DNA of 64,000 nucleotides, taken from contig DJJR01000031.1 of the NCBI GenBank assembly GCA_002434245.1, positions 34,042-98,041 on the forward strand, read 5' to 3'. Source of the DNA: Pelosinus fermentans (GTDB lineage Bacteria > Bacillota > Negativicutes > DSM-13327). Below the pieces are notes generated by a model. The model saw only the letters and a list, made by a program, of their open reading frames with translations. It did no database searches and had not been told where the DNA came from. Below are positions 26,403-34,647 of this stretch, in pieces (position 1 is the stretch's first letter; every line of letters starts with the position of its first letter). The translations under genes were made by a program, and so were the position numbers.

Positions 26403-27469
26403 AAATAGTAGTAGTAGGAGATACCTTAGTCAATGCTGACTATATGGAAGAACAAGCAATAAGACTATTTCCAGGCATTGATAAAGAGATTGTAAAATTT
26501 GATTGGGAAGTAACAACTAAAAAAGAATTTCAAAAAATCATTTTTGATTTAGAGAAAAATGGTTCCCGGGCGAGGCCATTATCTGAGCCCATTATGAAAG
26601 CCTTAGAAAGTGCAGAAATCTTTCTCGGTCACTTTGCACCCTTGTCAGAAGAGACATTGGACAATGCAAGAAAGTTAAAACTGATTGCTACATGCCGGGG
26701 CGGGGTAGAGCATATTGATGTAGAAGCGGCAACAAAAAGAAATATCCCTGTGGTTCACGTCATTCGAAATGCAGAGCCAGTAGCGGAGTTTACCCTTGCT
26801 CTAATCTTAAATGAATGCAGGAACATAACACGGAGTCATGAAGCGATCAAGAAAGGATTGTGGCTTAAAGCATTTCCCAATAGTACCTTTACTACTGTTC
26901 TTTTAGAAAAGAAGATTGGTCTATTAGGATTAGGTGCTATTGGAAAGGTAGTTGCAAAGAAAATGAGCAATCTGGGGACTCAGGTGATTGCTCACGACCC
27001 TTACATTACAAAAGATCAGTTAGAGCAAGAGGGGATTCAGATTGGCTTAGTTTCTCTCGAAGAATTGTTTCAAGAAGCGGATATTGTATCATTACATATT
27101 CGTTTGACGGATGAAACGGAAAAAATGGTAAATCTAAAATTGCTTTCTCTCATGAAACCGAGCTCTTACCTGATTAATACAGCACGGGCGGGAATTTTAG
27201 ATGAAGATGCTATTATCAAGGTCCTGCAAGAAAAGAAGATTGCAGGTGCAGCATTAGATGTATTCTGGCAGGAGCCTCTCCCTGAGAATCATCCCCTTTT
27301 AAAGCTGGAAAATGTAACGTTAACCTCCCACATAGCAGGAGATACCATCGATGCCATACCTAAAGCTCCCAAGTTATTAGTGAACGAGATGATTGCATTC
27401 TTAGATAATGGAAAAACCGATATGGTAGTAAATTATAATCGCATCAATTGGAGAGGCTGGATGCCTTGA
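26399..27469 (+). CDS. D-isomer-specific 2-hydroxyacid dehydrogenase family protein
   Basis: This 356-residue NAD-dependent dehydrogenase has the Rossmann motif GLLGLGAIGKVVAKKM and the catalytic region NTARAGILDEDA, with arginine and glutamate in their usual places. SHIAGDT holds the catalytic histidine. It overlaps araD by four bases and is translationally coupled to it. Why a 2-hydroxyacid dehydrogenase should accompany a ribulose-phosphate epimerase is unclear; it may act on an aldonate or on a side product of the polyol pathway. Substrate not assigned. Confidence 0.85.
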   Translation: MKIVVVGDTLVNADYMEEQAIRLFPGIDKEIVKFDWEVTTKKEFQKIIFDLEKNGSRARPLSEPIMKALESAEIFLGHFAPLSEETLDNARKLKLIATCRGGVEHIDVEAATKRNIPVVHVIRNAEPVAEFTLALILNECRNITRSHEAIKKGLWLKAFPNSTFTTVLLEKKIGLLGLGAIGKVVAKKMSNLGTQVIAHDPYITKDQLEQEGIQIGLVSLEELFQEADIVSLHIRLTDETEKMVNLKLLSLMKPSSYLINTARAGILDEDAIIKVLQEKKIAGAALDVFWQEPLPENHPLLKLENVTLTSHIAGDTIDAIPKAPKLLVNEMIAFLDNGKTDMVVNYNRINWRGWMP

Positions 27470-27524
27470 ACTACGAAGAGGAGAATTCGAATTTCTCTGT
27501 GCCCTCTGTGTTATCGTTTTCGTT
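27470..27524 (+). repeat. Short family A-like repeat (copy 6)
   Basis: AACTACGAAGAGGAGAATTCGAATTTCTCTGTGCCCTCTGTG is a short palindrome resembling the family A arms. It starts at the stop codon of the preceding gene and abuts the family B hairpin. Confidence 0.45.
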
Positions 27525-27525
27525 T

Positions 27526-27590
27526 TGTCATTGCGAACAGAGTGAAGCAATCTCCAAGCAGGGGATTGCTTCGCCCTGCTCGCAATGACA
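27526..27590 (+). repeat. Palindromic repeat, family B (copy 3)
   Basis: TGTCATTGCGAACAGAGTGA with its inverted partner ending CTGCTCGCAATGACA forms a long hairpin related to those at 4733 and 17846. It may also terminate the preceding operon. Confidence 0.85.
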
Positions 27591-27646
27591 AAAAATAGGT
27601 GTGAAGAATGACTCTTCGCACCTATTTTCATATCATTGGTAGCATT

Positions 27647-27835
27647 TCATATTTGTTCTCCGCGGTCATAGGTATAATCAAATTCTACATTGGAAATATT
27701 GTTTGATACAATGGGATCTCTTACTGGATCGGGTAATAATGTGTAATCTTTTTGAGAGTAGGATTTCATAAACCTAGGCTTTTGCTCGAAAAAGCCTCTT
27801 TTATTAGGAGCATAGGCAGGCTTACTTTTTTTCAT
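27647..27835 (-). CDS. Small protein of unknown function
   Basis: A 62-residue hydrophilic, tyrosine- and proline-rich protein, not recognised. On the minus strand a perfect GAGGAGG precedes the ATG by about 12 bases, which supports translation. It has no signal peptide, membrane segment or cysteines. It stands alone between the repeat-containing end of the polyol operon and the MBL hydrolase gene. Confidence 0.5.
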   Translation of the reverse strand: MKKSKPAYAPNKRGFFEQKPRFMKSYSQKDYTLLPDPVRDPIVSNNISNVEFDYTYDRGEQI

Positions 27836-27922
27836 AATAAATCATATACCTCCTCGATAATTACGTGGTTACCTGAAAAAAATGAGTCTTCATTATGAAT
27901 AGTGTGCCACGTAATAAGAGAA

Positions 27923-28666
27923 CTATTTATCCGATGAAAAAATGATTTCTTGCCCTTTATGACTAATTTGGCTTGTAGTAATTCCTAGTAGCTTAGCTCT
28001 TTTGGTAAATTCTTTACTGGCACCATAGTCGTTGCCAAAATGCATGGGCAGCAATAGTTCAGGCTTGACTTTTTCGGCAAAATATTCTGCCCCCATGGAA
28101 TATGCTTCTTCTAGACGGCGGTCTACAGGGAAAAAAGCAACATCCACATTCTTTCCTTCTATTCGTTTCATTTCTGCCTTGAAGATTTTTTCAGCATAAT
28201 CTCGTTCTTCTTTTCCCTCTCCCGACCAATGCCACCAGTTCAAATCTCCTGCGTGGAAAATGGCTACACCATCTGCCTGAATGAGAAAGGATATGCCTTG
28301 GTCTGTGGAGCCAAAGGTCTCAATGACGATGTTATCAACGGTCAATTTTTCATATGCAGAAACAATATGGAAGTGTAGGCTATCACTCTTAACCTGTATA
28401 TCGCTGCTGAGTATGTAATGAATATTGGGGTTCTCTTTTCCCCATTTTAGTATCGTTGGATCAAAGTGATCAGCATGGGCATGAGAAGAAAACACCATTA
28501 CATTTTTTTTGTTCTTTAGAAATTCGCTGGTAATCACTCCATCAGTGATACTGCGATTATTACCGGAAAAAGGCTGATAATAATCGAAAATCATAAAATG
28601 ATTTGCTGTTTCCACAGCATAGCCACTATGGAATAAGTAAGTAATTTTTGCTTCCGAAGGATTCAT
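27923..28666 (-). CDS. MBL-fold metal-dependent hydrolase (UlaG/YtkL-like)
   Basis: This 247-residue metallo-beta-lactamase-fold protein has its metal-binding motif in SSHAHADHFDP (HxHxDH). HAGDLNWWHWSG holds the second-shell ligands, and LLPMHFGND the last histidine. The in-frame ATG at 28729 is less likely than that at 28666, which follows GAGGTG. It resembles small cytoplasmic MBL hydrolases of unclear substrate found in many Firmicutes. No functional tie to its neighbours is evident. Confidence 0.87.
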   Translation of the reverse strand: MNPSEAKITYLFHSGYAVETANHFMIFDYYQPFSGNNRSITDGVITSEFLKNKKNVMVFSSHAHADHFDPTILKWGKENPNIHYILSSDIQVKSDSLHFHIVSAYEKLTVDNIVIETFGSTDQGISFLIQADGVAIFHAGDLNWWHWSGEGKEERDYAEKIFKAEMKRIEGKNVDVAFFPVDRRLEEAYSMGAEYFAEKVKPELLLPMHFGNDYGASKEFTKRAKLLGITTSQISHKGQEIIFSSDK

Positions 28667-28761
28667 TTTATTCACCTCATAGTATTTTATTACGATAACC
28701 TTTTTGAAAGTAATTTTAAGAGTATTCATCTGCTTTTAAAATCATTATAGCATTAATAAAA

Positions 28762-28913
28762 ACCGTAATGAACCGCGAAGGTCACGAAGAATTATAAAGA
28801 ACGCGAAGGAGTTATTATGGGTATTTAGTCTTTGTATTCTTCGTAATTTTCGCATCTTCGCGGTTCAAAAAGTTTTATTTTTTTAAGACGCATCAGCATT
28901 TTCTTATGACCCA
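28762..28913 (+). repeat. Interspersed palindromic repeat, family A (copy 7)
   Basis: ACCGCGAAGGTCACGAAG is inverted as CGCATCTTCGCGGTTC, then AAGTTTTATTTTTTTAAG and a TTTTCTTAT end. It closely matches the copy at 1313 in both halves. It lies between the MBL hydrolase and DJ-1 genes. Confidence 0.75.
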
Positions 28914-28945
28914 AATAGGATATGCCAGGTACAAAAAAGATATAT

Positions 28946-28984
28946 AATAAAAGGCACCAGCATGTCGCTGATACCTTTTTGCTG
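28946..28984 (-). terminator. Terminator of the minus-strand DJ-1/CorA gene group
   Basis: Read on the minus strand, AAAAAGGTATCAGC pairs with GCTGGTGCCTTTT, with wobble pairs, and is followed by TATTATAT. It begins just after the DJ-1 stop codon. Confidence 0.65.
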
Positions 28985-28986
28985 AA

Positions 28987-29556
28987 TTAAATTGTAATCT
29001 GAGCACCTAACAAGTCAACAAAAGCCTTTAGCCAAGCAGGATGATTAGGCCATGCTTGAGCGGTGACTAACTTGCCGCAGGTGACAACGGGCTGATCTTG
29101 CCAAGTGGCTCCGGCCAGATGGCATTCTGCAGAGCAGGCAGGGTATGAGGTAACATTGCGATCCGATAATACACCAGCAGCAGCGAGGAGCTGGGTACCG
29201 TGGCAAACAGCGGCAACCGGTTTGTCTGCTGTGAAAAATGCTTGAACAATGGTAATGCTTTCATCATACATTCTAATATATTCAGGTGCCCGTCCGCCTG
29301 GAATGACGAGACCTACATAATCATCGGGATTTACATCAGTTGCTGCTATATCTACAGGGATACGATGACCAGTTAATTCGATATAGGTATCCAGATTGAC
29401 AAAATCATGTACGACTAGCTGTAAGGTATCACCAGCTTTTTTGTTTGGAGCGGCGACATCCACTTGATAGCCTAGCATCATTAATGCCTGTTGAGGTACT
29501 TTCACTTCATAGTCTTCTGCACAGTCACCTGTTAACAATAAGATCTTTTTTGTCAT
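28987..29556 (-). CDS. DJ-1/PfpI family protein
   Basis: This 189-residue cytoplasmic protein of the DJ-1/PfpI class I glutamine amidotransferase-like fold has its nucleophile cysteine in PVAAVCHGTQLLAAAG and the family's VIPGGRAPEYIR loop. AAGGAGGT precedes the ATG at 29556, which is preferred over an in-frame upstream ATG. Members act as proteases, glyoxalase-like enzymes or stress proteins; the activity here is not determined. It is probably co-transcribed with the CorA-like gene. Confidence 0.88.
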   Translation of the reverse strand: MTKKILLLTGDCAEDYEVKVPQQALMMLGYQVDVAAPNKKAGDTLQLVVHDFVNLDTYIELTGHRIPVDIAATDVNPDDYVGLVIPGGRAPEYIRMYDESITIVQAFFTADKPVAAVCHGTQLLAAAGVLSDRNVTSYPACSAECHLAGATWQDQPVVTCGKLVTAQAWPNHPAWLKAFVDLLGAQITI

Positions 29557-29638
29557 GATTGTAATAACCTCCTTTTTAATTATCACAGAATTTCTAGATC
29601 ATAAGCCATTTTTCCTGCATACATCATCTGCATGATGA

Positions 29639-30589
29639 TTAAAATATTCCTTTTTTTCTAAGATAAAGACCGGCGCAGCAGCTTGCAGTAAGGGCAAGAA
29701 GTAAAACGAGCCAGAAACCTATTGCTGTATCGTTTCCAGGTACAGGCAGGGTCATGCTCCAAAAGCTTGAAATCATCGTTGGAATAGAGACTAAGATCGT
29801 TGCGGAAGCCAAGAATTTCATAATATGATTTAGATTGTTATTGATAACAGAAGAAAAGGCATCCATCATACTGCTTAGAATTTCACTATATGTCCGCACG
29901 AGTTCCAATGCCCGTTTATTTTCAATAATAACACTTTCCAAGACATCTTCATCCTCTTCGTGCATTTGCAGCAAATGGCGCATTTGCGGGTTCGAACGCA
30001 TACGAAGTATCGTCTCAGCCACAATTACATTGCCGCGCAGGGCAGCGGTGAAATAGGTGAGTCCTTTTTCCAAATCAAGGAGCTGAAACACTTCTTCGTT
30101 CGTTGTTGATTTACGCAGGCTAAGTTCAATCTCATCGGTCCGCCTGCGGATTTTGCGTATGTACTTTAAAAATACCGTATCTGCATGATATAAGATTTGA
30201 AAGAAGAAGTGAGTTCTTTTGGCTGTATCGAATAAGATGCGGCTGCTATCCTTATGCTCAGGGAGTATCTGCACCAAATCATTACTTATAGTGAGAGTTG
30301 TATAGGGGGTTAGTATAATACTAAGAGGAGAGGTTTCATAACGATCCTCACCGCGAGAAAGAGGTACGTGAATAATAGCAAGAATACAGTTCTGTTCCAC
30401 GATGATCCGAGGACAGTCATCTTCATCAATTGCAAAGCGAAAAAAGTATTCGGGAATCTGAGCCGCAGCTGACAGTTGTAAGATTTCTTCTGCTGTTGGG
30501 TCAATGAGTTTTATCCAAACTCCTTTTTCAGAAGAGTCCCATGGAACTTCCTGAAGCTTGTCTTGCAATGTTTTGTAGGTTGTCAGCAT
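29639..30589 (-). CDS. CorA-family divalent cation transporter with altered GMN motif
   Basis: This 316-residue protein has a large cytoplasmic N-terminal domain, a long helix with coiled-coil character (RTYSEILSSMMDAFSSVINNNLNHIMKF) and two C-terminal membrane segments (ATILVSIPTMISSFW and WLVLLLALTASCCAGLYL). It ends in LRKKGIF. This is the CorA layout. At the pore entrance, where CorA proteins carry GMN, it reads FWSMTLPVPGN, so the signature glycine and asparagine are changed. Transport selectivity may differ. It follows the vertex-protein gene with 12 bases between them. Confidence 0.85.
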   Translation of the reverse strand: MLTTYKTLQDKLQEVPWDSSEKGVWIKLIDPTAEEILQLSAAAQIPEYFFRFAIDEDDCPRIIVEQNCILAIIHVPLSRGEDRYETSPLSIILTPYTTLTISNDLVQILPEHKDSSRILFDTAKRTHFFFQILYHADTVFLKYIRKIRRRTDEIELSLRKSTTNEEVFQLLDLEKGLTYFTAALRGNVIVAETILRMRSNPQMRHLLQMHEEDEDVLESVIIENKRALELVRTYSEILSSMMDAFSSVINNNLNHIMKFLASATILVSIPTMISSFWSMTLPVPGNDTAIGFWLVLLLALTASCCAGLYLRKKGIF

Positions 30590-30601
30590 ATTATTCTCCT
30601 A

Positions 30602-30904
30602 TTAACCTTTTTGCACCCAATATTGTGCTTTAGAAATACCTTCTAAATCGATATTTTCTACAATTCCGACAATGGCTGCGTCAACTGCACTATTGTCGTT
30701 GTTCATTACCCGCCGTGCAGAGCTTCCAGTAGATACTAACACCGTATCGCTATTGCCTGCTCCTACAGTATCGACTGCAACTTGCAGGCTGATGGTGTTC
30801 ATTCCGTCTAAATTTAAGGGTTGAACTACTAACAATTTATTACCAATTAAACTTTCATTTTTGGTCGGGGCTACAACAGTACCTACCACTTTGCCAAGCC
30901 ACAT
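30602..30904 (-). CDS. pduN: Bacterial microcompartment vertex protein, EutN/CcmL/PduN family
   Basis: This 100-residue pentamer-forming shell protein closes the vertices of polyhedral microcompartments. The N-terminal MWLGKVVGTVVAPTKNESLIG and the central AVDTVGAGNSDTVLVSTGSSAR are family hallmarks. The frame is open upstream, but GGGAGG precedes the ATG at 30904 and gives the family length. No other vertex gene is present in the main pdu operon, so this copy on the opposite strand, about 8 kb away, is probably the one used. Confidence 0.92.
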   Translation of the reverse strand: MWLGKVVGTVVAPTKNESLIGNKLLVVQPLNLDGMNTISLQVAVDTVGAGNSDTVLVSTGSSARRVMNNDNSAVDAAIVGIVENIDLEGISKAQYWVQKG

Positions 30905-31074
30905 AAAATTTTCCTCCCAGTCCTTTTTCGATTTAGTCTTTTCCGTATCTATTGTCTTTATTGGATAAAAGATTACAATTCCCTTTGTATTATTTTGTGT
31001 CACCATGGAATATTATTGTTTTGCAATTTAAACATAAAAGGGATTACATTGGAAATGATATTTTTACAAGTATA

Positions 31075-31185
31075 AGTTTTTTAAGAACGCTGAACCGCAG
31101 AGACCACAGAGGGACACAGAGAAGAGTACTTTTTTACCCTATCTATCTTTTCTCTGTGTTCTCTGCGCCTCTGTGGTTCAATTAT
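31075..31185 (+). repeat. Interspersed palindromic repeat, family A (copy 8)
   Basis: GAACCGCAGAGACCACAGAG is inverted as CTCTGTGTTCTCTGCGCCTCTGTGGTTC. It lies between the iron alcohol dehydrogenase and vertex-protein genes; the rest of the 315-base spacer shows no gene. Confidence 0.7.
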
Positions 31186-31219
31186 GTTTTATATTTTTAA
31201 AGGGAGGCGAGTATTTTCC

Positions 31220-32380
31220 TTAGATTGCAGATTTGAGTATACCTTCGATTTCCTCCTGAGGACCTTGGCGAGGATTGGTTATGCAGCAAATGTCTTTGAG
31301 AGCGTTTGCTGCAAGAGTTGGAATATCTTTTTCATTAAATCCCCTTACTTCCGAAAGAGTCTTAGGGATATTAAGATCCTGAGTTAGTTCTTTAATTGCT
31401 GTTACTGCCAGCAAAGCCGCAGCTTCGTCAGATAGATTGTTAGTATCCTTACCTAAAGCACGGGCAATGGCAGCATAGTGATGAGGGACAGCATGTCGAT
31501 TATAGTTGACAACATAAGGCAGCATGATCGAGTTGGCTAAACCATGGGGCAAGTTATACATTCCGCCTAGTTGGTGTGCTAGAGCATGTACATAACCTAA
31601 GCTGGCATTATTGAAGGCAATTCCAGCCAAATATTCGGCATAAACCATCATTTCTCTTGCATGTATATCACTGCCATTTAAAAAGGCAGCTTTCAGATAA
31701 CCCGCAATCAGTTCAATAGCTTTTAACGCTTTACAATCTGTGACAGGGGTGGCATTTGTAGATACATAGGCTTCAATCGCATGAGTCAATGCATCCATTC
31801 CTGTAGCGGCAGTAAGACCGGGTGGCATTCCTAACATCAGTTCTGCATCATTTACGGCGATAATCGGCGTTACATGCCAATCCGTAATGGTCATTTTAAT
31901 ATGATTTTTTTCATCTGTAATTACACAAAAACGAGTCAATTCGCTACCAGTGCCGGCAGTCGTATTGATGGCAATTAAAGGAGCGGAGGTCTTCTTGGAT
32001 TTATTAAGTCCTACATAGTTTTTAATCTCCCCTCCATTGGTTGCGAGTAAAGCAATGGCTTTAGCGCAGTCATGAGGTGAGCCTCCGCCAAAGGAAATCA
32101 AAAAATCACAACCATTATCCTGAAATAATTTTAAACCATAATCCACTTGCGGGATTGTTGGATTAGGGGAAACATCATCATGGATGATATAAAATACACC
32201 CGCACTTTTTAAGACATCTGTTAATTTATCAATTAATTTCGTTTCCACTAGTACTTTATCGCTTACAATAAGAGCCTTGCGAAATGCCATAGGCTTTATA
32301 TAGTTTACGATTTGATCCAAGCAGCCAACGCCTAAAATGCTTATAGGTGTCATAAAATATTCAATGATTTTTTTGTTCAT
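31220..32380 (-). CDS. Iron-containing alcohol dehydrogenase (propanol/1,3-propanediol dehydrogenase, PduQ/DhaT-like)
   Basis: This 386-residue group III alcohol dehydrogenase has GGGSPHDCAKAIA for NAD binding and NTTAGTGSE. Its iron ligands lie in TGMDALTHAIEAY and in GYVHALAHQLGGMYNLPHGLAN. AAGGAGG precedes the ATG. The length matches DhaT and the group to which PduQ belongs. Located just before the vertex-protein gene, it could recycle NADH by reducing propionaldehyde to propanol in the pdu pathway, although no N-terminal targeting tag is obvious. Confidence 0.88.
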   Translation of the reverse strand: MNKKIIEYFMTPISILGVGCLDQIVNYIKPMAFRKALIVSDKVLVETKLIDKLTDVLKSAGVFYIIHDDVSPNPTIPQVDYGLKLFQDNGCDFLISFGGGSPHDCAKAIALLATNGGEIKNYVGLNKSKKTSAPLIAINTTAGTGSELTRFCVITDEKNHIKMTITDWHVTPIIAVNDAELMLGMPPGLTAATGMDALTHAIEAYVSTNATPVTDCKALKAIELIAGYLKAAFLNGSDIHAREMMVYAEYLAGIAFNNASLGYVHALAHQLGGMYNLPHGLANSIMLPYVVNYNRHAVPHHYAAIARALGKDTNNLSDEAAALLAVTAIKELTQDLNIPKTLSEVRGFNEKDIPTLAANALKDICCITNPRQGPQEEIEGILKSAI

Positions 32381-32693
32381 GTTTTTTGTTAACCTCCTTA
32401 TATCAGCATAGTTAAAATAACCATAACATTGCTATTTTATTTCAGCAAGGGTTATTATGACCAGTTTTAATGATTGAGCAATAAATCAATACAAGATAAC
32501 AAGGGAGAACCTATATCTGATTTTATCTTGCTAGTTGTAAGAGTAGATCAGATTATGGAATTTTATTAACATCTTACGAAAAAAAATTGCTGAATGTTTA
32601 AATGTAAGAAGGAAAGAAACTTCACGTTACGGAATGATTATATTAATGATTATATTATGGAAAGTGCAGCAAGGTACGAGGGAGGCAAAAAGT
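32381..32693. other. Divergent intergenic region between the iron alcohol dehydrogenase and cobS
   Basis: 313 bases with no convincing gene. On the minus strand TTGCTG, 17 bases, TATGGT is a weak promoter candidate for the dehydrogenase. CAAGATAA and TTATCTTG form a small inverted repeat around 32493-32531. No B12 box is seen. A short open frame at 32594 overlaps the cobS start region and is not credible. Confidence 0.4.
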
Positions 32694-33452
32694 TTGTTTG
32701 GAAATGTGATTGGCGATTTTATCACTGGGTTTCAATTTTTGACACGAATTCCAATCAAAGCACAAACCCAATGGTCGCCAGATAGCTTCAGTCAGAGTGT
32801 TAAATATTTCCCGCTTATTGGCGGGATTATTGGTTTGCTTTTAGCTGGGATTGTATATGGAGCGCAAGGGTTTTTGGGAGTAAATATACCGGTGCACCTT
32901 CTGGCAATTGGATTGATTTTGGTTGAAATCATATTGACCGGGGGCTTACACTGTGATGGGTTAATGGATACCATTGATGGTGTTTTTTCAGGAAAACCTC
33001 GTGAAAAAATGTTAGAGATTATGAAAGACAGCAGAGTCGGTGCCTTTGGTGCCATGTCTTTTTGTCTGCTAATCTTTGTAAAATATTCTTTGCTTATGGA
33101 TATGGACCCTAGGATCTTGCCCTTAGCCATCTTAGTTATGCCGATTGTAGGGCGGACGGCTGTTGTCATTCCGATTACTTTCTATCCCTATGCCAGGGCG
33201 GAAGGGCTGGGAAAGGCATTTTATCAATCTTCACATAAGTATACCCTTTATGTAGCAGGAATATTAGCAGCGTTACTGCTAATTCCTTTGGGGAAAATTG
33301 TAATCGTAAGTGGAGTAATCGGTATTGGTTTTGCGTTCCTTCTTTCTGAGTATGTCAGTAAACGTCTTGGCGGTTTAACTGGGGATGTATATGGGGCGAC
33401 GATTGAACTGACGGAAATCGTTACTTTGTTGGTATTCCTTATTTATTCATAG
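32694..33452 (+). CDS. cobS: Adenosylcobinamide-GDP ribazoletransferase (cobalamin synthase)
   Basis: This membrane enzyme joins adenosylcobinamide-GDP and alpha-ribazole (phosphate) in the last steps of cobalamin synthesis. The 252-residue product has FQFLTRIPI at the N-terminus, the motif LTGGLHCDGLMDTIDGVFSG with the acidic active-site residues, DSRVGAFGAM, and several membrane segments. An in-frame ATG at 32634 lacks a good site. GAGGGAGG at 32678-32685 is spaced for TTG 32694, which also gives the usual family length. It forms a pair with cobC, 18 bases downstream. Confidence 0.92.
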   Translation: MFGNVIGDFITGFQFLTRIPIKAQTQWSPDSFSQSVKYFPLIGGIIGLLLAGIVYGAQGFLGVNIPVHLLAIGLILVEIILTGGLHCDGLMDTIDGVFSGKPREKMLEIMKDSRVGAFGAMSFCLLIFVKYSLLMDMDPRILPLAILVMPIVGRTAVVIPITFYPYARAEGLGKAFYQSSHKYTLYVAGILAALLLIPLGKIVIVSGVIGIGFAFLLSEYVSKRLGGLTGDVYGATIELTEIVTLLVFLIYS

Positions 33453-33470
33453 CGGAAAGAAGGTGATTCT

Positions 33471-34082
33471 TTGACTAGGGTAATTTTTGTGCGTCACGGT
33501 CAGACTTCCTGGAATCAAGAAGGGAAATATCAAGGACATAGCGATATTTCATTAAATGAAAGAGGAATAAGACAGGGAAATTTAGTAGCAAAGCGTTTAG
33601 CGAAGGAAAAAATAAGCGCTATCTATAGCAGCGATTTACTGCGGGCACAGCAGACTGCTGAGGCTATTGCCAAGTATCATGGATTGTCCGTTATGACCAA
33701 GCCGGATTTTCGTGAAATTAATTTTGGAATTTGGGAAGGACTTACCTATCAAGAAATTATGGCAGATTGGTCAGAAATTTTAACTGCAATGTATTCTAAG
33801 CCAGGTGAAATCGGTCCGCCTCAAGGGGAAAGTTTTCAGGTTGTTAAACAACGTGTAACTCACGCACTGCAAGAGTGTGTCAAAAAACATCAAGAGCAAA
33901 CCATTGTGCTTGTTTCCCACGGGGGAACGATGAGAGTGCTGCTTTGCGCTGCATTAGGAATCGGTTTAGATAAAATGTGGTCTATGCGCCAGGATAGCTC
34001 GGCAATCAATATAATTGAGTATATTGATAATCGGGCAGTAGTAGCATTAGTGAATGACACTTGGCATGTCAAAGATACTTGA
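33471..34082 (+). CDS. cobC: Alpha-ribazole phosphatase (histidine phosphatase family)
   Basis: This 203-residue phosphatase has the catalytic FVRHGQTSWNQEGKYQGHSD at the N-terminus, SSDLLRAQQTAEAI, EINFGIWEGLTYQEI and the second histidine in VSHGGTMR. Such proteins remove phosphate from alpha-ribazole 5-phosphate or cobalamin 5-phosphate; other family members are phosphoglycerate mutases, but the position after cobS decides. Translation starts at TTG 33471 after AGAAGGTG. Confidence 0.9.
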   Translation: MTRVIFVRHGQTSWNQEGKYQGHSDISLNERGIRQGNLVAKRLAKEKISAIYSSDLLRAQQTAEAIAKYHGLSVMTKPDFREINFGIWEGLTYQEIMADWSEILTAMYSKPGEIGPPQGESFQVVKQRVTHALQECVKKHQEQTIVLVSHGGTMRVLLCAALGIGLDKMWSMRQDSSAINIIEYIDNRAVVALVNDTWHVKDT

Positions 34083-34204
34083 TGCAGGCTAAATGGGATT
34101 TTTTTAACGAACTACTTGATTATATTGCTCATCTGCAAATAGTGGATAGGAGAATGAGATAAACTGTAGTACTATTGTGATAACAAAATAAATTGCCACC
34201 AAAC

Positions 34205-34432
34205 AGGTGCCTCTTTAACTAGAGGAGAATAGGGAAGTTCGGAAGGGAAGTATATTCCTTAAACGACGCGGTCGCGCCACTGTAATCGGGGAGAAAGTCC
34301 TGCAAATGCCACTGGGAAACCAGGAAGGCGCAGGAGTTTTAAAGATCCGTAAGTCAGGAGACCTGCCTGTTATGGCTGTCATCTACCCTCGCGTAAGGGG
34401 TAATGCCAGAAGGATGGGATTTTTATATAAAA
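34205..34432 (+). promoter_or_regulatory. Cobalamin riboswitch upstream of cobT
   Basis: The aptamer shows the expected order: AGGTGCC near 34206, GGGAAG segments, CGCGCCACTGTA, the paired CCACTGGGAAACCAGGAAG, then the B12 box GTCAGGAGACCTGCCTG near 34353. An expression platform rich in CCCTCGCGTAAGGGG leads into a terminator. Binding of adenosylcobalamin is expected to lower cobT expression, by family knowledge. Confidence 0.95.
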
Positions 34433-34433
34433 T

Positions 34434-34460
34434 ACCTAGCCTTTTGGGCTAGGTTTTTTT
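34434..34460 (+). terminator. Riboswitch-controlled terminator
   Basis: CCTAGCC and GGCTAGG form a stem with a TTTT loop, followed by seven Ts. It lies between the cobalamin aptamer and cobT and is the probable attenuator. Confidence 0.88.
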
Positions 34461-34497
34461 GTATACTTTTTTAAAAGATTCATTAAATTTTATGTGT

Positions 34498-34622
34498 TGA
34501 AAAAAACGATGAATCACGAAGAGCGTGAAGGATGCAAAGCACACGAAGGGATATTCTTATTCTTCGTATCTTCGCGGTTCAAAATGTTTTGTTTTTTAGG
34601 ATTTGTTAATATTTTTCTTATC
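34498..34622 (+). repeat. Interspersed palindromic repeat, family A (copy 9), in the cobT leader
   Basis: AATCACGAAGAGCGTGAAGG is inverted as TTCTTCGTATCTTCGCGGTTC, followed by ATGTTTTGTTTTTTAGG and a TTTTTCTTATC end. It sits between the riboswitch terminator and the cobT ribosome-binding site, within the untranslated leader. Confidence 0.75.
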
Positions 34623-34647
34623 TATTATAATTTTAGGAGGGACAGTT

